Positions 22,103 to 34,094 of a stretch of DNA of 64,000 bases are shown here, piece by piece (position 1 is the stretch's first letter; the number at the start of each line of letters is the position of its first letter). The notes beneath the pieces were generated by a model, which saw nothing but the letters and a program-made list of their open reading frames with translations, ran no database searches and was not told the origin of the DNA. Made by a program: the position numbers and the translations under genes. Origin of the DNA: Latrodectus hesperus (taxonomy: Eukaryota; Arthropoda; Arachnida; Araneae; Theridiidae); the NCBI GenBank assembly GCA_037975125.1, contig CM075857.1, positions 26,711,082-26,775,081 of the forward strand, read 5' to 3'.

Positions 22103-23682
22103 GCCTGAATGAATTTATTAAATTAAAATTTCAAAAATAACAAATTTCTAAAATAGTTTTGTTTTTCTTTCAACCAAAATTAGATTTTCTAACTGAAAAT
22201 CATTAATTGAATTACTGCGGAAATGACTTATTAAAATGATAAAATAAGCATACAGCAAATTAAACCCAATTATTTTCGAATTTAAAGATACACCAAAACA
22301 TAGCTTTGAAATGATAATTATAAGCAAAGACTTTCGATTTAAATTTATATCAATATATTCATTTATAATAACATTTCAATTGTAATTTAGATAGTGATCA
22401 ATTTAATTCCCAATGAGAACACACAATAAGCATTAATTTATGCACAGTTCTTTCTATTATTATAATATACACATTCACATTAAAAAGGTTTTGCAACAAT
22501 GTATTCAAAATTCAAACATTAATTTCTTTTCAAATTTTTAATCACAACACTTAAAAAATACGTAAATCTATTAGACTGTAATAATTATTGACATAAACAA
22601 AACTTTTAAAATATGTTCAATAAATATACCCTTTTTTATTCAAATCAAACTTTAAGATAATAATAAAAAATATTTATAACAGTGCATAAAAGAAAAAGTT
22701 CAAAACATCAAATAATATTATTTTTCTATCTTATTTTCAGAAATCAAAAAGTAACAACAAAAAAATGAATAACAATTTCGTTATCCGTGTGTTTTTTTTT
22801 TTTTTTCTACCACATCCACAGACTTTTCGACTCCAAATGAGAATCGAAATCAAAACAAATTTATACTACGTATGATACAATTAGCTATTACTCTATTTCA
22901 AATAAATCACTTTTTTAATGAGAGAACAAGAACACATGAATTCATACAGTTTCTAGAGAAATGTTTTACCCATGTAAATGAACAATAATAACACACATTA
23001 AAATAATCAAAATACACAATGATCAACACAATAAAATTTATTTCACTGACGTAAAAAAATTTTTAAAAAGCAATACACTTTAAAAATACAATCTAACCAT
23101 TTATCAACTTTGAATTTAAATTTAATGCTGCTGATGCAGAAATTTATTTATTTTTACTGGCGTAAAAATGTATTTTCGTTTACTGATGTAAATAATTTTA
23201 TACTGTATAATATTTATCACTGGCGTGATATACCACAATCATACTATTCATATATGTACTGCTGACGCAGAAATTTATTTTTACTGGCGTAAAAATGTAT
23301 TTTCGTTTGCTGATGCAAACACAATTTTATACTTTATGATATTTATCACTGGCGTGATACAACACAATCATTTCAGTACTGCTGACGCAGAAATTAATAC
23401 TCATTTGCTGACGCAAACAGTTTTAGTACATATCACTGACGTGGTACACAAAACTCTGACTGTTCAAAAACAGAACCTTATTAAATTAATAATCATACTT
23501 AAAACTTAAGTATACTTTTATTTTTTTAAAAAAAATATTTCTAATTATAAAATCTTAATAGAGGATCCCAACTAATAAAAAATAAATATTTGGCAAACAT
23601 CACTCACCCGCTTTGTAAGATGGACATCCCTAAAAAACATCGATGAAGTTAATCCTGTTCGACTCGTCCTTTTTGTGGCATG
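22103..23682 (-). other. Long retrotransposon leader
   Basis: About 1.6 kb between the primer site and gag. It is AT-rich with no coding frame. The LTR-proximal 400 bp hold an array of short motifs listed separately. Confidence 0.7.
23040..23445. repeat. Tandem 120-131-bp units carrying an array of CTGRYGY motifs
   Basis: Three head-to-tail units begin with CTGCTGAYGCAGAAA at 23128, 23259 and 23379 (spacing 131 and 120). Within and before them a short motif, (A/G)CTG(A/G)(C/T)G(C/T), occurs about twelve times from 23045 to 23440, in forms such as GCTGACGCAGAA, ACTGGCGTAAAA and CACTGGCGTGAT, 20-40 bp apart. Position in the retrotransposon leader suggests binding sites or an enhancer/insulator-like array. 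That is inference. Confidence 0.85.
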
Positions 23683-23698
23683 GCTCCGCTGCCACCAT
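23683..23698 (-). other. Candidate primer-binding site
   Basis: One base beyond the 5' LTR on the minus strand the sequence is TGGTGGCAGCGGAG. It starts with TGG as required to pair with a CCA tRNA 3' end. I cannot name the tRNA. Confidence 0.5.
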
Positions 23699-23992
23699 TG
23701 TAACATAACGCGGCGTGGTTAACGTTATGTTGTCGAGCTGCAACCTTGTACCATCAATATGTCGCTTTCAGGATATTTCATTCAGACAAAATATCTGATA
23801 ACACATTTATTTAATAATAACATAGACGAACACAATTATTAATACAAACATAAATTATAGATACATATACATCTTTTCTAAGTTACATCAGTCCTGGCGC
23901 GGGGCTTTCGCCACACCTCCTCCTACCAACTCTCTCCCTTCCTTCTCCTCCCCCACGCTTGTTCTTCCGTCACTGACTGGCGCGCCCTCACA
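23699..23992 (-). repeat. 5' LTR of the LTR retrotransposon
   Basis: 294 bp, matching the 292-bp copy at 16953-17244 everywhere except a ~25-bp pyrimidine-rich tract. The sequence GCGCGGGGCTTTCGCC makes it locally GC-rich compared with its surroundings. Confidence 0.9.
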
Positions 23993-24195
23993 CAAGTCAT
24001 GAAGGCGAGTAGCATTAGCCATGGAATACTACCACAAACCCATTTATAGGGTGGGCCACATTCATACATCATTTCAGAAGAAGGTACTGAGGAACACGGA
24101 GAGAAATTAACATCCATGCACGGACAAGGATTTGAACCCGGAACCCACAGCTCAGGAGTCAAGAATGGTAACCACTCAGCCATCGGTCGGCATAA
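23993..24195 (-). repeat. tRNA-derived SINE (family S3), interrupted by the LTR element
   Basis: On the minus strand a tRNA-like head starts near 24195 (A box TGGCTGAGTGGTTAC, B box GGGTTCAAATCC). It is followed by a body containing TTTCTCTCCGTGTTCC and GTGGCCCACCCTATAAATGGG. A diverged plus-strand relative is at 30637-30785, and a head/body relative at 51430-51600. Its 3' end is cut at the LTR element. The remainder may lie left of 16953. Confidence 0.7.
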
Positions 24196-25590
24196 GTCTG
24201 AAGTAAAAACAGGACAATTTTATTATTTTTACGAGATAATAATTATCATTCCTATTGTAGAGCATATTTAGAATTTGATTTCAACGTGATTGGAAAACAA
24301 GTGCACACGGTGCGAGACGACCAAAGGCATTTTAAAAATTTTCAATGAAATTCAAATCGGAAGAGTATACAAGTAGCACGGTACCATCCCTCATTCTTCA
24401 TGTTAATGTCGATAGTGATAAGTCCATGGGATGTACTTTACCATCGAAATCAATACAAAATGTGATGCCTTATGTAACCATACTGTAAAGTGTTTAATTT
24501 CATTCACGTACTATACAATCATCATAGAACACCGTCTGAAGATATGCAATTCGTTTGCAAATCCCACTTAGCCTTTGCGCATGATGATTCCACTTTGGAA
24601 TACGTGATGTCTGAAGGGGATTGTGATTCCATGTGCTTTCCCCATCTTTATGCTCTTTTCATTGAGTTGCCCTTCGAATCTGGACATATTCTTAAACAGT
24701 GGAGCAGATGTCACATTCGGGCATTCACTGATTGAATCCTAGGAGCAAAAATTACCTAAAATAACAAAAAGATAATGTGCTTGCTTTATCGGTAATCAGA
24801 TAATTTATGCTTAAAATACAGAAAGACAAATTGTTCTATTTTTAAGTATATTGAATATTTTCAGTTGAAAAATAATTATTCAAATATTTTGGTACAAATA
24901 TTTTTACCATGATTAAATTGTTTTTTATTTAAAAAATAATGGAAAATTGATCACAAAGTTGGAATTTTCTGTAGATAATAGGTTTTTATTTGAGTAATAG
25001 TTTGTTCGATAGTATATTTTAATGATGTTTATAATTCACATAAATACCTTTTTCTATAAATATTATAAGTGATTTAATAATTTTATACTACTTTAGCTAT
25101 TTTATACGGCTGAAACTATTATAAAAACAACACAAGACTCCAAAATGATTTAAAAGAAAATATTTAAATAACTAAGAAGAAAGCATTATTACAAACAGAG
25201 TTCATAACAAAACTCTTAAAGCGAAACAATCGACTCGAACATCTTTTGACTAATATATTCAAATGCAACAACAAAATCTATTTTACTAATAACCCCTAAT
25301 ATTAAAGGTGTTTTTTGGTTTTGTTACTCCAATATATTAAATATATTACAAATTATTGTGCAAATAGATGACCTAGTGTGTGATTTTGAGAAATTCCTCC
25401 TAATTGAAATATCTTTGTCTCTATAAGTAAACTGACAAGCATAAAATTTTAGGCTTAATTCTGCATCATTACTCTGCTAAACACCCAAACTGCGACACCA
25501 AGAAAGACAAGAGGTATCACAATAAAATTTATTTTGTAGGTAACATTTTGAACTAGCATCAAATGATTAAATTTATAGAATTCTATGAAG
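24196..25590. other. Intergenic, nothing recognised
   Basis: No gene supported. An 81-codon plus-strand frame (24490-24735) has ordinary-looking residues but no motif I know. The right end (25470-25590) is probably flank or 3' terminus of the Tc1 remnant. No clear inverted terminus was found. Confidence 0.5.
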
Positions 25591-25593
25591 TAT

Positions 25594-26468
25594 GGTTCCT
25601 GCCAAAATCAGTAGCCAGAATAGCCACATTGTTGGAGATCACCGCAGCCACACCTCTCGGCATTGATTCAAAGAGACTTTGGATGTCAGCAGACCAGCAG
25701 TCGGGTTTGGGTACAGCACAGCAAGCAGCCTCCACTCGTTGCCGAAATTGATCTGGTGTGGCAGCTAAGGATGTAATCTAAATCCATCGTTGAGCAACCA
25801 TGAACCACATGTTTTCTGTCGGCGAGAGAGCTGGAGAGCGAGCTGTCCGAGGAAGCAATTCAATCTGGGGATTGATGAAGAACCCTTGGACAATGCTTGA
25901 CACGTGTGGTTACGCATTATCCTGTTGAAATATGGCCGTGGGCAAACCCTGAAGGTAAGAAAGGACAACTGGCTCCAACACCTCGGAGATGAAGTGATGG
26001 CTGTTTAAAGTACCGGCAATGCGTACTAGAGAAGTGTGAGAATGATATCCAATATCCGGTGCAGGGCCAGTGTAGCGGTGCATAACGCAGCTGTTCAGCA
26101 TCCTCACGGTGTCTCCAAACTCAAATACGATCATCGTGGTGTTGCAGACAGAAGCATAACTCATCAGTAAAGACAATTTCACTTCCTTCTGCCTTCCACA
26201 ATCTTCTTTCATCGCACCATTGGCTACGGAGGCGTCTGTGGTTCTGCGTCAAGTGTAGACGAAGCAATGAATGTCTTGTGGACAGACCACTCTGCTGTAA
26301 ACGGCATTGAATGGTACGCGCAGACACTGGATGCTGCGTTACAGACTGAATGTGCTGTGCTGTGGTTTGTGATGTGACTGAGCTATCGGTCATTGCGTGA
26401 AGTGGTGCACTAAGGTGGATGCGATCGAATACGTCGGTCCGTCGTTTCCTGCTGCATTCTACGATCAC
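25594..26468 (-). pseudogene. Tc1-like transposase, frameshifted
   Basis: Minus-strand frames from 26468 down carry a nearly full Tc1 transposase. In order: helix-turn-helix RTIQCRLQQSGLSTR; LRLHLTQNHRRLRSQWC; IVFTDELCFCLQHHDDRI (first catalytic Asp, family FSDESRF); a GYHSHTSLVRIAGTLNS block; YLQGLPTAIFQQDNA (second Asp); then, in shifted frame near 25850-25790, SPTENMW (catalytic Glu, family SPIENVW); ending MPRGVAAVISNN near 25640. The enzyme would cut and paste DNA at TA. At least two frameshifts, near 26120-26210 and 25910-25970, disable it. Terminal inverted repeats were not located. Confidence 0.88.
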
Positions 26469-28560
26469 AAATCCATATTATCTGGCAAATGATCCTATTT
26501 CTTGACTCATCAGGACTTGTGATGTTTCTGGACAACCCACGAAAACCTTAGGGATAACAAATTAGTCTTCTTACCGGTCAATGATAGCAAGTCACTCAAA
26601 TCCTGCAGAGAAGGCCCCCACTGAACTCATTGATTACATACTCTAAAGAGAGTCATGGAATCTCAACTAAAGCAAGAAGCACTAATGTGATAAGATAAAT
26701 CACAACCCCAATAAGATTACATCAACATACTTCCACGTCATTAGCCTAGAATTCGGTTAGTTTCAAGAAAGTATGCTGGTGTAACCGTACAGAATACTTG
26801 ACATGAAAACCCTCAGGAAGATATAATTTCACTAGGAGGAGAATGCGACCAGGATTTGTTTAACGTGCTCCAACCACCTTTTGTTAACGCGGCTCATATC
26901 CAGTAAAGTTGAAAATCAAACTCACTACTTTATGATAATGAGAACGACTCTTTGATCATCCAGATCCTACTGTCCTTCAATCCCGATAAAATGCAATTCA
27001 ACCTCTATTAAAATCAAAAACGGGTTCGTAAGTATTTCTCTTTCTTACACAAAGCATATAAATATTTTTCCAGTTAAAAACATTCAAAGGTAACTTGTGC
27101 CAAAGGCATTTGCTTTATATTTCACCCTTTAAATGAATTGCAGATGTCAGTTCCCCTGACAATTTTACATAAATTCGCTGAACAATTATTAATTTGAAAA
27201 TCTTAGAATCTTCTTGTCTTAAAACAAATTTTGCTAATAATCTTATATAATAAATTGCTTTTTTTTAGTACATCAATTTTAAGTTATATGTGTAATAAAT
27301 ATTTTATTTTATTCCGTATTAAAACTAAATTATTGTAATTGCTTTACACACAAAAAAGACGCATTTTTAAATTAATTTATAAAAACATTTTTATATTCAA
27401 TTCATTTTATAAAAAAATTTCATATTTCTTTAAACTGCTTACAATAAAGTATATACTTTGATGTGTGTAAGCAGTTATAAATTGTATGGTGTAAGCAGTT
27501 ATATATTATACAATATATAAATTACCCAGAAACAAGATTTTAAATTTAAGAATCATTAAAGACAATAACGAAAAAATTAATATTTTAAATTTATGTAAAA
27601 AATAAACTTAGAATATTTTTTTCTCGTTATTATCTTTTTAATCCTTTATTTTAAAATCTTGTTTTTTTATGTAATTTTTAAGTTATATGCTTGTTGAAAT
27701 AGATGAAAAAATAGGAAACTTTCTTAAATAGAAATTGAGTTTACTCAACTAAGTAAGAACAATGCATTTCGCATGAACTATGTATGTGAAAAATTAAACT
27801 CGTATTCTACATCAGTTTATACCAATTTCACAATGTATATAAACAAAGAATTCGCTAGTAAGGTTTATTTTGCAATAGACACACTTGTGTTGCGTGGGTA
27901 AATAGTACCTTTTTCACAATAGAGATAGAGCTCGTATTCTCCTTTTCCAAATTATTAAATTTTTAATTTTATAACTTAGACAAGTTTGATATGTAGACAA
28001 TTATTGTGATACATTTTGGTTATCTATTACCACTGAAAGATGTCATCTGATTCCTCGCGAAACTTATTGATTTTGAATTAACTTCAAACGATGAATTGAA
28101 CAATTGAACTCGCTCTCTTGGTTTCATTTTGCACTCATTACTGGAAAAACTGGATCTTATGACACAAAATGTACTCAAGTCTTTACATCAGTATGATCAA
28201 GTATCGAACTCTCTTCCTTTTGAATATTAGAGCAATGTCTTTTTCTCACTTGGGCTTTTAGAGATAACATTAAAATTTTTATTCGATTACAATACAGAAA
28301 GTAAATCTTCTATATTGAAATATTTTATCTGAATATTTTAAGTGTCGTATTTTAAATATTATTATAATTTATTAATGGCAACAGTAGAAGCCAAATCAAT
28401 TTAGACAATTTAACAAGTGTGTGAGTGCGGGTGCGAGGAAATATTTAATTGTTATATTATTGAGAAGTGTACCATAATATCCGTTCGTGAACGGTGAGAG
28501 CGGAAAGATACATCAATACACTTTCTTTACATTAATTTCATTTATAACCATTTATTTCAG
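26469..28560. other. Intergenic / possible NCK promoter region
   Basis: 26469-27000 is less AT-rich and may be other transposon debris. 27000-28400 is AT-rich. Immediately before the predicted first NCK coding exon, 28420-28500 is G-rich (GTGTGTGAGTGCGGGTGCGAGG) and has a possible donor (ACG|GTGAGA, exon end 28493). This could be a leader exon separated by a 67-base intron from 28561. No TATA box is apparent. Confidence 0.35.
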
Positions 28561-28674
28561 TGAAGGGTTACGTTGACTACTTATTATGTGTGAATAATGT
28601 AATGTGAAACTGAGAGAATAATCCTTTTTAAGTATTAAAGGCGTTTACATGTATCATGTCCCACCATAAAATGG
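28561..28674 (+). CDS. Predicted first coding exon of the NCK/Dock adaptor gene
   Basis: The exon would run from an acceptor at 28560 (ATTTATTTCAG) to a donor at 28674 (G|GTTAGT). An ATG at 28656 gives six codons (MSHHKM) plus one base, so the intron is phase 1. The next clear exon at 34095 requires exactly one base from upstream to complete its first codon, so the reading frame joins correctly and gives a Gly. A short N-terminal extension before the first SH3 is normal for this family. An overlapping out-of-frame upstream ATG at 28649 (six codons, stop at 28667-28669) could reduce initiation. The evidence is phase, position and splice motifs only; another upstream exon is possible. Confidence 0.5.
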
Positions 28675-30636
28675 GTTAGTAATATTTTTGTTAAAGTATT
28701 GCATCAATTTTATAATTTTATATTGGACTATCTTACTCATTTTTGAATATGGGGTGAGAACTATTATAACATCTCAGAGCAGTACGTATGTATAAGTCTT
28801 CACAGTTTCTGAAAAGAATACCGAATTTTCTTATAAAATTATATTATATAAATTGAGAGTATTTTAAATTTAATTTTACCTATTTTATAAATTGGCTTTT
28901 TTATTCTTTAGTCAGGATTTTACTTTGGTATCTAGCTTAAATGTAAATCCCTGTTGGTCTTTTCTTAACTTGGACAAATTATATTTTCTCTTCATTCCAA
29001 TCATCAAATCAAATAATGAAATTCATACTTTAATTTTGGAAACTTTCTGATTAAAGATAAAAAAATCTAAGTTTGTTGTATTTAAAGTAAACTTAATTTT
29101 GTTTTTCACTCATTATTACAATTGCTGGTACATCTTCATTTGCTTATAATTTCATGTTTTTATTAAAAATAAAGATTCCCTAAACACATTTTCATAATCT
29201 GGTGAATATACATTTGTATAATAATTAAAATTAGATAAAAGTTTATGTAACATATTTTTTCTCTGATGTAGAATTGCTTTCACGATTCAATAATTTTTAA
29301 AATCTGAATGAAATACTTAATATGAAATTAAATTTTTTGTACAGTTTAACTTATGTTAAATATATTGTAGAATATGAAATAAGTTTTTTTTAATGAGAAT
29401 GGTGATGCAGAATTCTTAGAAATTTTTATTGAGGTATTAGATATTTTTTTCTAAAGTTTGATAAAGAAAACATGAATTTGCTTTAGCAATGAACGAATTA
29501 AAATTGTTTTCCTTTAATTCTTATTTTTAATAAATTAATTTTATTAAAAATAGATTGTTTTTTAAATGGGTAAAGTTATAATGTTAATCACATATCATAA
29601 ATAATTAAATAATAAATTATTAAATAATTTTAAAAATCCTATCTAATTAATAAACAGTTTGCTAATATTTGTTTCTGAAATTAAAATTGAATAAATGCTA
29701 TGTTGTCCTTCAAAATCACTGAATTCTAGATTTAATACCTAGTTTTTTAAGAATGTTATGTCTTGAATAATTTTTGTTGAAATACCAAGGATGTGATTTA
29801 TATGCATATTATACACAATTGTTCAGACACCTCAGAAATTCAAATAAATCTTGTACTGTGAAATTAATTATTGATAGTATGCCTAACAATCCTTATATCT
29901 AAAAAGAATCATTCAAGGAAAAACAAATCAAACTTGTGTACAATATTTTTTCACTTAATATTCATGTGTTTTTGAGTGAAATTAAAAAAATTTATTTTAA
30001 AAAATATTTTATTCTAACAGAAACATTTTACTGAACTTCTGGCTGTAACAAAAATCAAATTATTATCCAGTGGAAAAATAACAAAAATCTAGTTTTTGTT
30101 ATCCAATGGAAAATAATACAAAACTGGGTATCATAGATAACTGTCTTAAAATTTGGTACTAAAAAGCAATGCTCTTGAGTAAACCATTTATTATTTTCTG
30201 CCTTTATATATAAATTTGTTAATTTTCTTGTGTTCTGTTATTTAAGATACTGAAATAATTTGCAGAGGTAGCTTGCATTATTTGTTTTCCAAGAATGATT
30301 ATAAGATTCATTTTTATGAAAATGATAAAAGCTAATGCTAATGAAAACCATAAAAGCTAATGAAAACCATAAAAGATAAAAGCTGTAGCACAAGTGAGGA
30401 GATAAACTGAAATGTTTGCAAACAAATTTATCTATTAATTTGTTATTTTTTATTTTTGTATTTTGGTGACATTTAATTGTTTACTTTTAATATATGATTA
30501 TTTACTTCATTTTTCTATTTATTTTTAAATAGCTTTTAAAAGATGAATGATGATGTGTAATATTCTAAAATTAAATACTTCTCATTATAATAGTGGAAAG
30601 TCAATTTAAATATTTAACTATTAGTTAATTTATCAG

Positions 30637-30785
30637 CTGACCTATGACTGAGTGGTCAGTGTTCCTGACTCCTGAGCTGTCGGTCCCAGGTTTGAATCAT
30701 GGTTCTGGCATGCTTGTTACTTTCTCTCTGTGTTTCTTTATTCTGAGATAATGTTTGAATGTGGCTCACCCAATAAACTTTGATC
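30637..30785 (+). repeat. Decayed SINE (family S3)
   Basis: tRNA-like head (A box ATGACTGAGTGGTCAG, B-box-like AGGTTTGAATC) with a body (TTTCTCTCTGTGTTTC, GTGGCTCACCCAATAAA) parallel to the minus-strand copy at 23993-24195. Truncated at the 3' end. Confidence 0.75.
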
Positions 30786-32870
30786 AGTAATTAAGTATAA
30801 AATTTCATGTTATATTCTGTTTAGTTAATAGTTTAGTTTTGTAGCTTTTTGTTTAATGTAAATTTTAAAGATATTCCCATAAATAAAACATTAAAAATAT
30901 GTTACTGTGGTCAAGTTGTTAATATTAATGAGTTTATATTCAAATCCATCATTAATAAAAGTATAGAAAAATAATATTTCTATATACTTAAATAATTTTA
31001 GAACAATTATTTTAGGAAGTATAGAAAATATTCTTTGCCTTCTTAAATAATTACTGAAATATTTGCTGTGTAAATATTATGTCAGTTATTTAGTCCCTCC
31101 CTCCTCTGTAATGAAAAACTGATTTATGTTGTATAAGCTCTTTCCTGTCTCCTTGTGTATAAGGCAATTAATACTAACAAGATGTGTTAGAATTTTATTC
31201 CTAAAAAAAATTTTTTTTATCGATATATGTTTTGTGCATTGATATGAGAAATCAAAAAAAAAAAAATTACAAGGTTTTAAATTTAAATGTTGAAAGAATG
31301 AAAGAATTTTTTAAAGATATAAATAATTTTTTATAGCAATATAACCAAGAAATTAATAAAAAAATATACATTGTAGTATTTTGTGAAAAATTTAACATTT
31401 AGATTCTCGATAATTATGAAAAATTACAAATAACGATTTCAGTATTAAATGCCGATACTTATTTTCTATATTTTTAATATATGATATTGAATGTAACTAT
31501 TTAAAAAAAAATTTATAGCCTCATACTAGAGTTCAAGTCATTACAACAGCTTGTATGATTTCAAAGTTGTATTAAAAACTATTTTGATTTTAATGAAAAT
31601 AATTTCTTAATTTATTTCCAAGCTAACAAAATTGTCACTTATGGAAAATTGATAATTTCTTTTTGATACTTTTATAGTTTTTTGTTTACTAAATTTGAGT
31701 TAAACTTAAAATTTTTGAAGATGAGGAGTTTAAAAATTGAATCATGTTGTTAAATGCATCAATGTTAACACATCCAATGCTAAAAATAAAAGAAAGGCAA
31801 AAATTAGCTATTAATTCTGCAAATCTCAACCCAAAATTTAAATTAACCGAAATATAAACATCACAATATTTGAAATAAAAAAATTCAAACTATTTAAAAA
31901 AAAGTTGTAGCCATTCACATTTAAATTAGTCTGAAATTGAAAGGGGTTTTCCATTGTTAGATTATATGTTTAAATGGTATTTTAAATAATTTTCATTTAA
32001 AATATAAATAAATAAAAACAATAGCTAAATGAGTACTTTACATAATGTATACAATACCCTAATACATGCATATTTAATATTAAACAGATAAACAATTTTT
32101 GGTTAAGATAGTTATGCATATAACATTTCAATTAATTTTTTATATGTTTATAATAGTTATTTTATTTATTGTAACTGATTGTTATTGAATCCATTGGTTC
32201 AGTCCCATGAATAAATTAAATAGAGTGCAGAATTCAAATTCCAGACACTCAATCATTCAAATCAGATTTGGAAGAAAAAGCAGAAACATTTTATTGTAAT
32301 CTTTAAGCAATCATTGTCTTAATTTATTCAAAAGTTAAGATTTAGTTTTTCAAAATTTACTGATAGTGACTGGCTTTTATCTTCGTTTATTAGAAAGCAA
32401 AATGCTTCCAGTATATAAACGTCTTTACATAATTATGTTGGAAAAAGAGCCATGGAGGAAACTTTAACTTAGTAAGTTATTTTTATGAACAAATATTTAC
32501 AAAAAGCATGGTGATCCGCAAATGAAAGTAATGTTTATAGTGTAGGCTGCTTTTCAAATGTAAGATTTTTTAGATAATTGAAGGTGTTTTCTTCAAATTT
32601 ACAATTTTTTAATTTTATTTTAAATAATTTTTTTAATTTAAATTTTTCATGAAATTTTAATTTGTCATGATATCAAAATTTTTTACTATTTTCACTTATT
32701 TGCATAAAATTTAAAATAATTTGTACCTGTTAAACTATCTACTTATTTATGTAATTCCACCAATAAGATGATGCATCATTTTATTTAGAATATGCCATCA
32801 TATGTAGCAAGGAAGTAGATAACATTGATGTGTTTTATTTGCAAAGGGGGGGAGTACATTTCTAAAGATT

Positions 32871-32954
32871 GGGAGGAATTGATGCTGTAGATGTTAAGAA
32901 TATGGAGGATTTGGGAGGAATTGATGCTGTAGATGTTAAGAATATGGAGGATTT
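32871..32954. repeat. Exact 42-bp tandem duplication
   Basis: GGGAGGAATTGATGCTGTAG and the following 22 bases occur twice, starting at 32871 and 32913, without a mismatch that I can see, so the duplication is recent. It lies in the NCK intron. Confidence 0.95.
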
Positions 32955-34094
32955 AAAAAGGGAGAGAAAATTTATATAGATCAAATTAGGAATTTTCTCA
33001 AATCTCATACTTTTTAAAAGTAAGTTGACTTCTAAAAATGTGTAAAATAGAAACAATTTCAAAATAAATATTTTGCTTCTTAAAGCAAGAATGTTTTTTG
33101 AAAAATATATAGTTGTGATGATAAAATATTTATCAGTGTCTCCAATTTTTTGTTATTACAACTTTTATTGGCACTAATATCTTAATTATAAAATTTTATC
33201 AAGAACTTACCTCTTGCTGTTAATTTTGTGTTGGAAGAGTTATTCAGCAATTTTACTTCAACTATTTTTTCAGCATTTTTTGTACACTGCATTCTCTGCT
33301 AATGATTCAGCTTCTGATTCAATCTAAGAAATCCTTTTTTTTTTCAATGTAAGAATTTTATATTCTTATTGAATTTGAAAATGATTACTTTAAAAATTCA
33401 AAATAAGGTTGATTTAAGTATTTTACATTCCATCCCATTTATATTTTAAAAGTGTCTGGAGTATTAAATGTTATTTTAGTTAATAATTTCTGGAAATTTA
33501 AAATCTTTTAATTATGTCTATTATATTATGTTGCTATTTACATGTAGACTGATAAATTAGATGGGATTGTTTTTTATTTTTGATTATATAATTATTAAAT
33601 CACAAATTTTAAAAATTTTGCTAAATTATTTATGAAACAAAAATGTAATGAAATAGAAATTCAAAAAAAAATTGAGCTCAAGAAGTTCATTTTTAATAGT
33701 ATTGAAACATAAGATTAAAAACAATTGAATTTCCTTTTTTAAAATCTACAAATTATCGATATAATATAATAATAATATATTATATCAATAATAAATTACT
33801 TTTAATAATAAATAATAAATTACTTTTATATAAAAATAATTTATTCTAAAGCTGTACTGTAATGTTTCCTATTATAAATAATTTAATATATTCCTTATAT
33901 TTTAAAATTTTACCTGTTGTATTGTCAGAAATTTTGTTTACTTGCATAGGAAAATGATTTGATATTTTATACATATTCATTGACAAGATATTTACAAATA
34001 TTTGGATAGGTATTTTTATCTCATTTACTACTTTTTTTCTATATTGAAATTATACCTTTTTTGGCCTAAAGTTTATCCTTGAATTCTTTTTTAG

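Larger units (their letters stand above)
16953..23992 (-). mobile_element. LTR retrotransposon, Gmr1-like pol order (gag-PR-IN-RT-RH)
   Basis: A 7.04-kb element on the minus strand is bounded by direct LTRs that start TGTAACATAA and end CCCTCACA (plus-strand view). It is flanked by a 5-bp duplication, CAAGT, at 16948-16952 and 23993-23997. Reading 5' to 3' on the minus strand it contains a leader, gag, aspartic protease, integrase and then reverse transcriptase-RNase H, with no env-like frame. The RT is of Ty3/gypsy type (YIDD), yet integrase precedes RT, the order seen in Gmr1-like elements and in Ty1/copia. At least five lesions break the frames (shifts near 21880, 20996 and 18862; stops at 21619 and 19299). 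The copy looks recent from its LTRs but cannot code for a full polyprotein. Confidence 0.9.
28675..34094 (+). other. Large AT-rich intron of the NCK gene (if the first exon is right)
   Basis: 5.4 kb, phase 1, donor GTTAGT, acceptor TTCTTTTTTAG at 34084-34094. It holds a decayed SINE (30637-30785), a small AAAACCATAAAAGCTAATG duplication near 30340 and a 42-bp duplication at 32871-32954. No other gene is seen. Confidence 0.5.

Noticed and set aside
24490..24735. 81-codon plus-strand frame as a gene
   Set aside because: No domain, signal or splice support; the neighbouring sequence looks like transposon debris.
34079..34094. Start of NCK at the beginning of the open frame (34079)
   Set aside because: The first codon there is TTG and lies in the polypyrimidine tract before the TTTTTTAG acceptor; the true start must be in an upstream exon.
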